64,000 bases of DNA from NCBI GenBank assembly GCA_003255025.1, contig QANY01013855.1, positions 1,331,524 to 1,395,523 on the forward strand, read 5' to 3'. The notes under the pieces are model-generated. The model did not search any database, was not told where the DNA came from, and saw only the letters and a list, made by a program, of their open reading frames with translations. The position numbers and the translations under genes are program-made. This document shows positions 50,521 to 63,952 of this stretch, piece by piece. Within the stretch, counting starts at the first letter, position 1, and each line of letters opens with the position of its first letter. This DNA comes from Datisca glomerata. Its lineage: Eukaryota; Streptophyta; Magnoliopsida; Cucurbitales; Datiscaceae.

Positions 50521-51639
50521 TCACTTTGTATCAGCGGTTTCTCTAACCTATACCGGCGATTTTCTAACCAATAGCGGCGATTTTTTCAACCTGTACCGAC
50601 GGTTTATGCCCATATACAGGAGGTTTCTTGCAATTTTTACAATTTGCGGCTGTTTTGCATCATATAATGGGTTTTCAGACATTTTTACAGCGGTTTTTCA
50701 ACAAATTCGATTTTTTAAAATTGATCAGGGCATACTCGATGAATCGCAAACAAAGTTATCAAGATTCTCAATTTTTCAATGCGAACATTAAGTACATTCA
50801 CTTATATTTTAAATTAGATTTGAATTAAGTAATTAATTATTAAAACAATTGAACACTAATTCATAGACGCATAAGAACATATTCTTAATTATGTTGTTGT
50901 GATTTCATTGGATTAAATAAAGATTCACGAAACAATTGAACACTTATTCATAAACTCGTTAAAAGTTGTCATTGATAATGCTGTTGTTCTTTTGCGACAA
51001 GTATCGAATGAGACATGTTTTCACCATATATAATTATAGGTTATGATGTTATGATGACGGTAAATCCTATTTATCGGTTTTTATGTACTTACTTGTTTTG
51101 TCACTTTGCCATATTTTCATGCACTTAAGAATTTTCACGTACTTAACGATTTTCATTCACTAAGTAATTTTTTAACCATTTGTCACTTTTATGTACCTTT
51201 TTTATCACTTAGTCGTATATTTAGTCAGACACTTAACCAATTTAACTATTTTCATACACTTAACCATTTTCACACATTTTACGCTTTTTATTTATAAGTA
51301 TATAAATATATTTTGTTAAATCTAAGCCAAAAGCCAATCAAAGTGAACCCATACGCCATTCATGAATGGCGACTCGTCATTATGGACACTAAAATCACCG
51401 TAATTGACACGAAAACCGCAGCTATTGACACCAAAATTGCCGTAATAGACATTAAAACCGCAGTTGGCATTAAAATTGTCGCAACGCCACAATAGATATT
51501 AAAATTTGAAGAATCGCCAGAAACCGCAGGTATAGGGGAAAACCTACCGCTATTGACATGAAAATCGCTGGTATTGTGTATCACAAAAAATAGCGTTTGG
51601 GAGCCCAAACACCATCAGCAGGCTCTAAACGCCATCAAA

Positions 51640-51735
51640 ACATGGCATTTCACCATGTGGTGATGGCGTTTCACCATGTGTGACGGCGTTTCACCATGTG
51701 GTGATGGCGTTTCATCATGTGGTGATGGCGTTTGG
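51640..51735. repeat. Short tandem repeat at the fold-back core
   Basis: Four units of about 22-23 bp of the form GTGGTGATGGCGTTTCACCAT. Each unit has CACCAT and ATGGTG-like ends. Confidence 0.85.
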
Positions 51736-52919
51736 CTAGATGCAATATACAAATATGGGGAGTATATGTGTGTTTTTTAATTTGGTGAATGTTTGCATTT
51801 AGAGAACGAGACTTCTAAAGGTGTCCACCTCCAACCTTAGAGGTTATACATATTCGTTAAATAGTAAAAAATTATTTTACCCGATATTTATCATAAAATC
51901 ACGACAATGTAATCAATGATACGTTTTTTGGGGTTATACGTGTTCGCCAAACCGATAAATATGATTTACCGACTACATCACGACTTATAATTATATATGA
52001 CGAAAATTTATGTCTTTTAATACTCATATACATGTCTATTGCGGCGGTTTTAGTATCTATACAGGTGAGTCGCCATTCATGAATGGCGCTTAGGGTCCAA
52101 CTGGTACGTTTGGACCTCAAACGCCACTCACAGTGGCGTTTGGCTTAGATTTAACAAAATATATTTGTATGCTTATAAATTAAAACGTAAAATGTGTAAA
52201 AATGGTTAAATTGGTTAAGTGTATAATGGTTAAGTATTTAAAAATGACTAAGTGTACGATTAAAAAATTACTAAGTGAATGAATATTACTAAGTACGTGA
52301 AAATGCCTAAATGCATGAAAATATGTCTAAGTGACAAAACAAGTAAGTATATAAAAATTGATCAATAGAATTTACCGGTCATCATAACATCACGACCTAT
52401 AATTATATATGATGAAAATATGTCTCGTTCGATACTTGTCACAAAAGCACAACAATATTATCAATGACAACTTTTAACGAGTTTATGAATATGTTTTTAT
52501 GCTTCGGGAATCTTTACTTATCCAATAAAATCACAACAACATAATCAAAAATATGTTCTTATGCGTTTATGAATAAGTGTTCAATTGTTTTAACAATTAA
52601 TCACTTAATTCAAATCTAATTTAAAATATAAGTGAAGGTATTTAATGTTCGCATTGAAAAATCGAGAATTTTGATAACTTTGTTTGTGATTCATCGAGTA
52701 TACCCTGATCAATTTTAGAAAATCAAATTTATTGAAAAATCGCTGTAAAAATGTCTGAAAAACCATTGCATCGATGCAAAATCACCGAAAAACAACAAAA
52801 CCACCGCAAATTGGAAAAATCACCAGAAACCGCTGGTATAGGGGCATAAACCACCGGTATAGGTTGTAATAGCCGCTGCTACTGGTTAGAAAACTGTCGG
52901 TATAGGTTAGAGAAACCGC

Positions 52920-53325
52920 CAGTACAAAGGGAATCTTGAGGGGTTCACCAAAAATTAAAATTTTTTTTAGAGGTTCACTAAATATGTACTGGAATTCACC
53001 AAATGCGTAGTGGGGTTCACCAAATACGTAATGGGGTTCACCAAATACGTATAAATTAATAATTCTTGGAGGGGTTCACCCAATACGTAGTAGGGTTCAC
53101 TAAATACTTATAAAATTAATAATTCTTGGAGGGGTTCATCAAAAATAACTTTGTACATATTTGATAAACCACAGTACGCAGTTGATGAACTCCAGTACGC
53201 AATTAGTGAATCTCAGTACGCAATTGATGAACTTCAGTACGCAATTAGTGAACCTCAATATATATTTAATGAATCCCTCTAAAAATTATTAATTTATACG
53301 TATTTAATAAAACTATATTTTTTAG
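52920..53325. repeat. GGTTCACCAAATACG array, right side
   Basis: Plus-oriented units to about 53155, then degenerate reverse units (GTACGCAATTAGTGAA) to about 53270. Mirrors the left array but is shorter. Confidence 0.85.
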
Positions 53326-53815
53326 TTTTAGTCTATCTAATCTTATTTGTACATTTTGATAAAAATGTACGAATATTTCACTGAGAAGAATACTAATAGT
53401 TCGAGGCAATTGGCAAGCATAAAATAATTAAGTGGACTAGATAAAAAAAATAATTAAGTAGACTATTATTAAGAATATAGTTTTTTCATTTCAAATAAGT
53501 CTAGTTTTACGTTAGTTTCCAAATTTCAAACGCGTTCTATTCTTATCCTAGTTTTAGGATGAATACTCCTTGTTTTTTTTCTGCTGATCATTTTCTGTAT
53601 AAAACTAAAAATCTTGCATGTCTATTTCGATGTTTATCTCTTTATATTGTTGCTACATGCAGGAACGGTTTATATGGTTTAAATGATATTTTAAGGTGTG
53701 CTAATGTAATTAGATTGAAGCTAGAATTTTTAGATATCAACATATTCGCACCCTCTATGTTATTGTAGAGTTCACATCTCAAATTTTTTTCATTAATATA
53801 TAACTAAATCATAAA
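53326..53815. other. Spacer between fold-back element and copia element
   Basis: AT-rich with no recognisable gene; ends at the 5-bp target copy GTTAT (53816-53820). Confidence 0.4.
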
Positions 53816-53820
53816 GTTAT

Positions 53821-55961
53821 TGTTGGAAGTTATGCCCTCAAAACATGTGTATTGATATTTTGATATGAAATTTAAAGAATATTACATTTTTTTAATGAAT
53901 GAATAAAATTATCAGCAACATATTAAAGTATGAAATCTTTAATGAATAGTTGCAAGTACGGTTCACTGAACATTATAAATGCGTGTGATCTAGATCCGGA
54001 TCATTGATGTGGATATATATCTTAGTAAAAGTATTTTATATAATAAGATTATATATGACATGACCGATATGAATAAATATATATATTAACGTGTCATTTA
54101 TCATAAAAATTTAATACACATCAATTCGATGACATATATAAATTAGTCTGAATCCTGAGTAGTTATGAACTCATATGCAGGTCTACTAGATCTTTTGATT
54201 CACTCGTTAAGGTATGTTTTTTAATCAGGCTAGTGATTTTTGTTTTAAAGATTTAGTGATGTGGATGGCTGGGGACGTGATCTTACAAGATTTGGAATCT
54301 AAGTTTTCCTAACAGATCGTATATTAGTTCCCTTAAGTGTTAATTATTGAAATGAATGGTTATTGATCTCAAAATTATAATAAAATTATAAATTAGTCAT
54401 TCACTAGTGTATTAATGGTACTTAAAGATCAATAGATAATTAGAAGGGTAAACAATAATTTTGACCAGTTTTAATTTACGAACCAATAATCGGAGGACAG
54501 AACTACATGAAATGAGTATGTCAATGGACTACATGAGAATACTCTGTAAATACATTATGTAATCTCTAAGAGTGCAATTTCATATTTATAGTGGAGTAAT
54601 AAAGGAATTAATAAATAATATTATTTAATTAAAGAGTTTAATTAATAATCTGATTTATTCGAGCTTAGGAGACTAGGGACCATTAGGATTATAGGTTCAT
54701 GGTCCCTAATCTCCTCTATACTACGCTATCTAGAGTATGAATATTTCAGGACATAAGAAAATGACTGACTTGTAAAAAAAAATTTATTCAGGAAAAATAT
54801 ATAATTATGAGATAATTATATATGATTAATTAATTAAGAATTAATTAATTGAATTATTTATATATTTAAATATAATTTCAGAAATTATATATATAAATAA
54901 TTATAGATTTTTTAATTATCGATAAGTGAGATACAATATCTAATTTGTGAAATTAGATAATTAAGTTATTATTAGATAATAATTTAAATCAACTAAATCT
55001 GTTATTTCTGAAATAACAGATAAGTTAGTTGACATTGATAATCAGATATGTTAATTTTGACACGCGATAATTACTGTGAATTAAATATTTATTTTAATCA
55101 TATAAATATCTAGATATCTTATTAAAATAAATAATTATCTAGAGTATCAGAAATTGGCATGGACTACTGTGGTGTCACGTGGCCCTACCGTAGTGAGTGT
55201 GCAACACTGTAGTGCCATGTGGCACTATAGTTGTGCACAATTATAGTAGGTCCTACTGTAATTGGTAATTTTATAATTAAATATTATTTCAGTTTATCCC
55301 TGAAAATCTAATACACCATTATCTAGAATATATTCAGATATTATTCTAATGACCTTGGTTGTTGAAAAAAGAAGAGAGAATCAGTTGATCAGATCATCAG
55401 TTTGGCAATCAAGAGTTGAATTGAGAACATGATTGGTGTGAGAGAGATTTTCTTCTATGATTAAAACGTTAATCAAATCTCTAAAAGAATAATCATTACG
55501 TTCTTTTAGAGAATCGTCTCACTAAAATCATTCTGAGTAAATCTCTAGATCTCATGTGTTGAGAACATCTAGAGACATAAAAAGTGTTTTATAATATTCT
55601 ACATGCTCACACATGTCCTAGCGCGTTGAGGATTGACTTGGAAGATCTTGATGTAGATCTCAGAATCTACTGATTGTTTGAACGATTTCGTGGGAAAGGA
55701 GGATCGATCTATTTTTACAAGGACGCTTGATATAGATTACAAGGGTATATGATTCCTAACTTTGTATGTTGTAGATTTAACTTATAAATATATAATGAAC
55801 CTGACTGATTGAAATAGAGTTTTAATAATAGTTTTATTTGGTTCTTGTGGAGTTGCTCAAATTTTGTTTTATTAAAAAATTCATTTTTTATTAAAAGTTA
55901 AATTTTTTGAAAAGGCCACCACCTCCACGTTTTCACCGAGCACGCGCCGCGGCAACCAGCA
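53821..55961 (+). repeat. 5' LTR of the copia element
   Basis: Begins TGTTGGAAGTTATGCC, ends CAACCAGCA. A primer-binding site resembling the initiator-methionine tRNA 3' end (TAGTATCAGAAC, 55964-55975; usual form TGGTATCAGAGC) follows after two bases. It lacks about 120 bp near its start relative to the LTR at 31024. Confidence 0.9.
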
Positions 55962-57875
55962 AGTAGTATCAGAACGGTCTTTATATATTTATACGTTAAA
56001 TGCTGTGTGAATTTTCTTGCATTATTCATATAATATGAGATATGTACGATGATGGATGGTTATGTTTTTTAATGTCTGAAAAATAATGGATCGTTAATTG
56101 TATGATGATTATTGGGTTAGACTTTGTTTTAATTTCTCCTAGATCTTGTGTAAGCCGAATTGAGACGTAGGAATTTTTATAATTTTATTTGAATATTATT
56201 GTAATTATTTCGAACGCGAGAAGACAAAAAACATATGAGGCGAACGACACAAATTTACTGTTCACGCGAAAACACTGTTCATCCGCAAAAATACTATTCA
56301 TCCATGAAAACACTGCTCGCGCTGTAAATTTACTGTTCCAATGGATGTGAATAGTGCCGACGGTGAACATTGGCTTCCCGACGCGGTAGGTGGCTGCCGG
56401 CGGTGAGACGAGCAGCGGTGGTGATGGGCGGCGATCAGAGAGTCCTATCATTTGTGAGAACTGTTGTCACGTTTTGAGAAAATTTTTAACAAACCATGCA
56501 ATCAACTCTATAACCTAAGTGTTTCATTAAAACTCAAACTCTTTTAATTATTTATTTAAATTTTGAAATTAATATAATTTTAAAATTAATTATTATTTTT
56601 TATTTTATAAAAATTAAAAATTAATAGGTTTGACTCAAGTTTGACTAAATCAAATAAAGTATTTATTTGACTAAGTCAAGTCAACTATATTAAAAGAGAT
56701 AATTATAGAAATTACTTTAATTAAGAAAAATATTTTTTCTAATTAAAAAATAGTTTTGTTCAAAGCTTGAAAATTATGAAGATGAACATTAGGAGGAGAA
56801 GATAATATTTGGAAAATATGTATTCTTGAAGTTCGCTTTGTAAGTTTATTTTTTTATTTCAAGAGTTGTAATTTAGAAATACTCAATAGTCACTCGGTTC
56901 ATTACTATTATATTTAATTGTTAAATAATTGTTTAATTGTTATGTTTGATAACATATCCATGCATTAGTCGATCACATGTCATACATGAAAATCTCACAT
57001 AGTTTTATTTAATCAAGCATCTCATATGTAGAAACGTGATTTATTAGAATTGTCCTAATATGTTTATACGTATTGCTTAATGAAATCAATTGCATGTAAA
57101 CTGTTAGGTTTTAACTAGTTAAAACTTGGTAATCACACCACACTAAATGTTATAATAACATTTAGGTTAACCGAGTTTAGTAAAAGAGTTTTATTAAAGT
57201 TTGATGAATATAATTAATTAGTTAATCTAAGTTCATCTAATTACGACTTAGTCGCTTCAGAAAGTTAAATGAACTTAGACCAATGAGATTGGATTAACTG
57301 ATAATTAAATATTCATAGGCTTATCATTTAACTAGTAATTAATTCTAAATTAATTGATTAGTTAAAATAGAAACACATTATCCTAAAATAGTGAGTGGGA
57401 GAAGGTTGACATGTCAATGTAACCTATGATCACCATCATTAGTACAACACCGTGAGGTGCAGTGAGGGCCTCGAGATGACTTTGTTTTCATCCCCTAAGG
57501 AAGTTTTCGAGCTGTACTAATACCATGGTTGGACTTCTTAAAAAGATAGAAGGAAGTGATGTAGTTTAGTTTTGACCGACCATAAGGCGGCATATTCTAA
57601 ATGAAGTCATAAAATCTGAAATGATGGGTTACACTCACAAAGTCACAGTTAAACTTTCATGTGGATAGTTGTGGGTTCACCGAATAAGCGATACGTTAGT
57701 GTTAAGAAAGAAAATATGAGATATTTTAAGTTTTAAGTAACGATGATGAGAATGTCTCATAGACAGTCAGAGGTTAATCTGACTGACCGTAAGACGACAC
57801 ATTAATCGTTGGGTTGTTTTATCATGATTAGTTAATGCTAAATTTATGTGTTTATTATGGTTGCATTCATGCATC

Positions 57876-57933
57876 ACGTTTACTTTTCGAATTCTAGATA
57901 TTTCACGTTTACTTTTCGAATTCTAGATATTTA
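57876..57933. repeat. 29-bp tandem duplication before gag
   Basis: Two identical consecutive copies starting CACGTTTACTTTTCGAATTC, just upstream of the gag start in the copia leader. Confidence 0.85.
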
Positions 57934-57980
57934 TCAATTATATTGAATCATGTATGTTTTAAATTTTAGTTATCAATATT

Positions 57981-60900
57981 ATGTCTGCCATGGGTAACCT
58001 TGTTACTGCTTTACTCGCTCTTGAAAAATTGAATGGTGATAATTTTGTACGTTGGAAATCAAATATGAACTTAATGCTGATTTGTAAAAACCATAAGCTC
58101 GTTTTTACTGAAGAATGTTCTGAGGAGCCAGCTGCTAATGCCCCTAAGAATGTTAAGGACAAAATAATGCTTGGATCATATCAAACAACAAGGATAAATG
58201 CTACATGCTTGTCAGTATGAATAATGTTCTGAGAACCAAGCATAAAAGCGTGAAGACTACATATGAGATTATGAAATCTTCACAGGTAAAGTTTGGGCAG
58301 CAGTCCGATCAAAGTCATCATGAGGCCACTAGGAGCTATATGACAACTAAGATGAGGAAGGGTACTTCTGTTCGAGAACATGTTTTGAATATTATTAACA
58401 TAATGCGTGACGCAGAAGTACATGGGGCGACCATTGATGAGCGGACTCAAGTTAGCATCATACTAGAGTCGCTCACACCATCTTTTTCTGCGTTCACGTC
58501 CAACTATGTTATGAACAAGTTGCAATTCAACATGACCCAATTGTTGAAGGAATTGTAGATTTTTTAGTCACTCAGCCTTAGAATGACCAAAGAGGGTGAA
58601 ACAAATGTTGTCAAGCAAAAACCTTCTTCCAATATTGTTAAGAACATGAAAATGAAGAAGAACAATGGTAAGGACAAGAGTAAGAACAAAAGATTAAAGA
58701 AACCAAGACATCGCTGAAAGCCAAGAAGAACAGGAAAGACTGCAAGCCCAAAGGAAAGTGTTTCCACTGTGGGGTTAAAGGTCATTCGAAGAGGAAATGT
58801 ACAAGTATCTCTCTGAGCTGAAAAAAAAATGGTAAATCTGATTTACTTGTACTTGAAGCTTGTTTAGTGAAATATGATTTGTCATCCTGGATACTTAATT
58901 CAGGAGCCACTAACCATGTATGTTCTTATTTGCAGATGCTTGATTCGTCAAGGAAGCTGGCTGATGGCGAGGTCGTTTTGAGAGTTTGCAGTAGTGCGCT
59001 CGTGTCAGCTAAAACATTAGGGACAATCCATTTATTTTTTGGATATAAGTACTTAGTTTTGAATGATGTTTATTATATTCCTGGTTTTTTTAGGAATTTG
59101 ATTTCTCTTTCATTTTTGCAAGAACGGTTATTCGAAACTTTTTTCATTAATAAAGAGTTTATTATTTCTAAGAATGGATCCGATATCTGTCATGTTAAAA
59201 TTATAAACGGATTGTATATGCTTAAACTTACTGAACGCGTGTTAAATAATTTTGAATTATTTAAAGTAGCAAAACCTAAAAATAACAAACGACAAAGAGT
59301 TTATCATGATGATAACACATATTTATGCCATCTTAGGTTGTGACATATTAATCTAGATATGTTAAACAGGTTAATAAAGCATGGTTCTTTGAGAGAGTTA
59401 AAAGTTGGAACTCTTCCGGTTTGTAAATCATATCTAGAGGGTAAAATGACCAAAAGATTTTTCACAGGAAAGGACCAAAGAGCTAAGGAACCACTTGAGT
59501 TAGTACATAGTGATGTCTATGGACTGTTCAATGTACAAGCTAGATGTGGGTATGAGTATTTTTTCACTTTCATTGACGACTATTCAAGATACGGTTATAG
59601 TTACCTAATGCATCGAAAGTCTGAAACTTTTGGAAAGTTTGAACACTTCAAGGCTAAAGCTGAAAAGCAATTAGGTAAATCATTGAAAATCCATCGATCC
59701 GATTAATGTGGTGAATACTTGGATTTAGAATTCAAGAATTATTTATTGAAGTGTGGAATCATATCCCAACTTACAACACCTGGAACACCACAGCAGAATG
59801 GTGCTACAGAGAGGAGAAACTGACCTTATTGGATATGGTTAGGTCGATGTTAAGCTACTCATCATTGTCACTTATATTTTGGGGATGTGCACTACACACG
59901 ACAACTTGCATTTTGAATGTAGTGCCCTCCAAGTCTATAAGCAAGACGCATTTAGAGTTATGGAATGGCTCCAAACTTAGTTTGCATCATTTCCGTATAT
60001 GGGGGTGTCCAGCTCACGTTCTTAGACCCAATACCGAAAAGTTAGACTCAAGGTCTGAGGTATGCATATTCGTTGACTATTCTCTAGAGACTAGAGGTTG
60101 GTACTTTTATAGTCACAATGATCAAAAGTTGTTTGTGTCGAGAAATGCAATCTTTCTTGAGCGTGATTATATGTAAAACTACAAACCTCGTAGCAAAGTA
60201 GTTCCCGAGGAATTAGTAACTGATGAGATCATACCACCTTCAATTTCTACTGATAAACGACAAACTAGAGAAACCACAGTTCCTGCAGAGGAAACCTCAG
60301 TGCAACGTCGTAGTGGGAGGGACTATGAACTAGAGGCACATGTCCTAGTGTTAGACACTAATAAGGACGATCCATTATCTTATGAAGAAGAAATGGATGA
60401 TCCTGAAAAGAAGAAATGGCAAAATGCCATGAACCGGGAAATGAAATCCATGTGTTCCAATTTCGTCTGGGAACTTGTAGATCCACATGAAGATGTCAGG
60501 CCCATTGGAGGTAAATGAATTTTCAAGAAGAAAAGAGGTGCAGATGAGAAAGTAGAGACTTTCAAGACACGGTTAGTAGCTAAGGTCTATACACAAAGGG
60601 AGGGAGTCGATTATGAAGAGACATTCTCCCATGTGGCCATACTAAAATCAATTCGCATCATTTTTTTCATAGCCACTAGTTTTGACTGTGAGATATGGTA
60701 AATGGACATCAAGACAGTTTTTCTGAATGACTCTCTTGAAGAAAGCATCTATATGATGCAACCGGAAGAGTTCGTACAAAAGGGGCAAGATCAGAAAATA
60801 TGCAACTTGCTTAAGTCCATTTATGGATTAAAGCAAATATCTAGATCTTTGATGAGATTATAAAGTCTTATGGCTTCGAGCAAAATGTTGACGAAGTCTG

Positions 60901-61824
60901 TGTTTATAAATACACCAAAGATAAGATAGTGGTTTTCTTAGTTCTTTATGTTGATGATATTATACTCATTAAGAATAATGTATAAACTTTATTAAAAGTA
61001 AAGAAGTGGTTAACTGAGAAATTTTAAATGAATGATTTGGGAGAAACGAGTTAAGTTCTAGGCATCCAAATCCTAAGGGATAGAAAGAATAAGTTCTTGG
61101 TACTTTCTTAGGCATCTTATATTGATAAATGCTGGAGAGATTCTATATGGAGAATTTCAAGAAAGGTCAACAACCGACCAGACATGGACTCGTCCTCCCC
61201 AAGGAACAATGTCCTAAGACGGCTCAAGAGGAAGATGATATGAGAAAGGTTCCCTATGCTTCAGCAGTTAGAAGTCTCATGTATGTCATGCTGTGTACGA
61301 GACCGAACATCTGTTATGCAGTGGGAATTGTCAATCCTTATCAATCGAATCTAGGTTTGGAACACTGGATTGCAGTAAAATGCATTCTCAAGTATCTTAG
61401 GAGAATGAGAAACTATATGTTTGTTTATTCAGGTGGAGACATGAACCCCACTGTATATACTGATTCTGACTTTCAATCAGACAGAGACATTCGAAAGTCG
61501 ACGTCTGAATCAGTATTCACCCTAGGTGGAGGAACTGTAGTCTGGAGAAGTATTAAACAATCCAGTATTGCAGATTCCACTATGGAAGCTGAATATATAA
61601 TGGTTTGTGAAGCTGCGAAAGAGGCGGTGTGGCTAAGAAAGTTCTATTTCGATCTGGAAGTAGTTCCAGATATGGAGAAGCCACTAATCATGTACTGTGA
61701 TAACAGTGGGGCGGTAGCAAATTCCAAGGAGCCGATGAGTCACAAGAGGGGCAAGCGCATAAAGAGGAAATATCATATTGTAAGAGAGATCGCGCATCGA
61801 GGGGAAATATCATTTTTCTCATAA
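57981..61824 (+). pseudogene. Copia gag-pol remnant
   Basis: Gag begins MSAMGNLVTALLALEKLNGD (57981) with WKSNMNLML; a frame change at about 58210 is followed by the rest of gag to 58558. A CCHC knuckle C-F-H-C-G-V-K-G-H-S-K-R-K-C lies at 58759-58800. The protease motif reads W-I-L-N-S-G-A-T at 58888-58911; the catalytic Asp of D-S-G is Asn. Integrase (59359-59850) has HSDVYG, TFIDDYSRYGY and TPGTPQQNGATERRN, but its zinc finger lacks a Cys (LPVCKSYLEGK). Reverse transcriptase keeps Y-V-D-D at 60947-60958 amid stops. RNase H (61440-61640) has VYTDSD and STMEAEY. At least eight stops or frame changes prevent a polyprotein. Confidence 0.85.
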
Positions 61825-63952
61825 TTATTCTTTTAAATTATCGTTGAATAATTTATATAAATATATGAAAATTTCATATTCATTAATGAGACTATGATAT
61901 TGTATTAGTACAAGATGATTAAGATCATATATAATAAATAAAATTGTCAGTAACATATTAAAGTATAGAATCTTTAATGAATGGTTGCTAAAACAGTTCA
62001 CGAAGTATTGTGAATGCGTGTGATTAGATCCGGATCATTGATGTGGATAGACATATTAGTGAAGGTACTTTATATAATAAGATTATATATGATCGAGCCG
62101 ATGTGAATTAATATATTTATTAACGTGTCATTTATCATAAAGATTTAATACACATCAATTCGATGATCGTATGTAGATCAGTCTAAATCATGAGTAGTCA
62201 TAAACTCTTATGCATATCTACTAGATCTTTTGATTCACTCTTTGAGGTCTATTTGTTAATCAGGCTAGTGACCTTTATTTTAGAGATTCAGTGATGTGGA
62301 TGGCTGGGGACATGATCTTACAAGATTTAGAATCTAAACTTTCCTAACATATCTATATTGGTTCTCCTAAGTGTTAATTCTGAAACTGGATGATTATTAA
62401 GCTCAAGTTTATAATAAAATTATAAATTATCCATTCACTAGTGGATTAATGGTACTTAAGGATCAATATGTAATTAGAAGGGTAAATGATAATTTTAACC
62501 AGTTCTAATTTACGAACCAATAATTGGAGGACAAAACTGCATGAAATGATTATGTTAGTGGACTACATGAGAATACTCTATAAATATATTCTATAATCTC
62601 AGAGAGTGCAATTCCATATTTATAGTGGAGTAATAATGAAATTAATAAATAAGATTATTTAATTAAAGAATTTATTTAATAATCTAGTTTATTGGAGTTT
62701 ATAGTTATAGGTTTATGGTCCTCAAGTCACCTCTATATTACGCTGTCTAGGATGTGAATATTTTAGGACATGAGAAAATAACTGACTTGCAAAAGAGATT
62801 TTTATTCTAGGGTAAGTACATAATTATGATATCATTATGTGTGATTAATTAATTGAATTATTTATATATTTAAATATAATTTTCAGAAATTAATATATAT
62901 AAATAATTATGGTTTTTTTAAAGTATCGATAAGTGAGACAGAATATCTAATTTGAAAAATTAGATAATTAAATTATTATTAGATAATAATTTAAATCAAT
63001 TAAATTTTTTATTTGTAAAATAACAGATAAGTTAGTTGATAGGGATAATCAGATATGTTAATTTTAAATTAAGTGATATCTAGATAATTATCTGATTAAA
63101 ATAAATATTTAATTCACAGTAATTGTCACGTGTCAATCACTGATAGGGTATCTGAAATTGACATGGACTATTGTAGTGTCACATGGTACTACAGTAGTGA
63201 GTGTGCAATGCTATAGTGTCATGTGACACTATAGTTGTGTACAATTTGTAGTGGACCCACTGCAATTGATAATTTTATAATTAAATATTATTTCAGTTTA
63301 TCCCTAAAAATATGATACATCATTATCTAGAATATATTCAGATATTATTCTGATGGCCTTGGTTGTTGAAAGAAGAGGAGAGAATTAGTTGATCAGATCA
63401 TAAGTTCGTCAATCAATAGTTGAATTGAGAACACGATTGGTATCAGAGAGATTTTTTTCTATGATTAAACATAATCAAATCTCTAAAAGAATAATCATCA
63501 TGTTCTTTTAGATAATCGTCTCAGTAGTGTAATTCTCAGTAAATCTCTAGATCTCGTGTGTTGAGAACATGTAGAGACAGAAAAAGTATCTTGTAATATT
63601 CTACGTGCTCAAACACGTCATAGTGCGTTGAGGATTGACTTGAAAGATCTTGGTGTGGATCTCGGAGTCTACTGATCGTTGGAACGATTTCGTGGGAACG
63701 AGAGTCAATCGGCTTTTACAAGGACACTTGATATAGACTACAAGAGGCATATGATTCCTAACCTTGTATGTTGTAGATTTAACTTATAAATATATAATGG
63801 ATCCTGACTGATTGAAATTAGTTTTCAATAAAAGTTTTTATTTGGTTGTCGTGACGTTCGCAATTTTAATTTTAATAAAAGATTTATTTTTTATTAAAAA
63901 ATTATTTTTTTAAAGATCACGCGCCTTCACGCTTCTGCTGCGACAACCAGCA
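61810..63952 (+). repeat. 3' LTR of the copia element, 5' end missing
   Basis: Alignable with 31088 onwards, so the first about 64 bp are gone. It ends GACAACCAGCA, followed by the target copy GTTAT. Confidence 0.9.

Larger units (their letters stand above)
49630..53325. mobile_element. Large fold-back element built of palindromic arrays
   Basis: The left half (49630 to about 51375) and right half (about 52070 to 53325) are inverted copies, often interrupted. Matches include 'gggcatactcgatgaatcgc' (50727) against the strand opposite 52690-52715, and CGCCATTCATGAATGGCG, a perfect palindrome present at 51354-51371 and 52071-52088. Outer parts are GGTTCACCAAATACG arrays. The core (51376-52070) holds ACACCAAAATTGCCGTAAT-type and GTGATGGCGTTTCACCAT-type short tandem repeats. 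No transposase is encoded. Size 3.7 kb. This fits a non-autonomous fold-back or long-TIR MULE. Confidence 0.75.
53821..63952 (+). mobile_element. Full-span Ty1/copia LTR retrotransposon, coding sequence decayed
   Basis: Bounded by a perfect 5-bp target duplication GTTAT (53816-53820 and 63953-63957). The 5' LTR is 53821-55961, the internal region 55962-61809, and the 3' LTR 61810-63952 (ends TG...CA where intact). Domain order gag, protease, integrase, reverse transcriptase, RNase H defines copia. A deletion fused the RNase H coding end directly to the 3' LTR about 64 bp inside its usual start, removing the polypurine tract. The LTRs have drifted visibly apart, so the insertion is not recent. 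Confidence 0.93.

Noticed and set aside
51313..51608. Asp/Thr/Ile-repeat open frames (DTKTAAIDTKIAVID pattern)
   Set aside because: Translation of a short tandem repeat at the core of the fold-back element.
56185..56451. Minus-strand 88-codon frame in the copia leader
   Set aside because: Leader regions of copia elements seldom code; no domain and the frame is not shared with another copy in the window.
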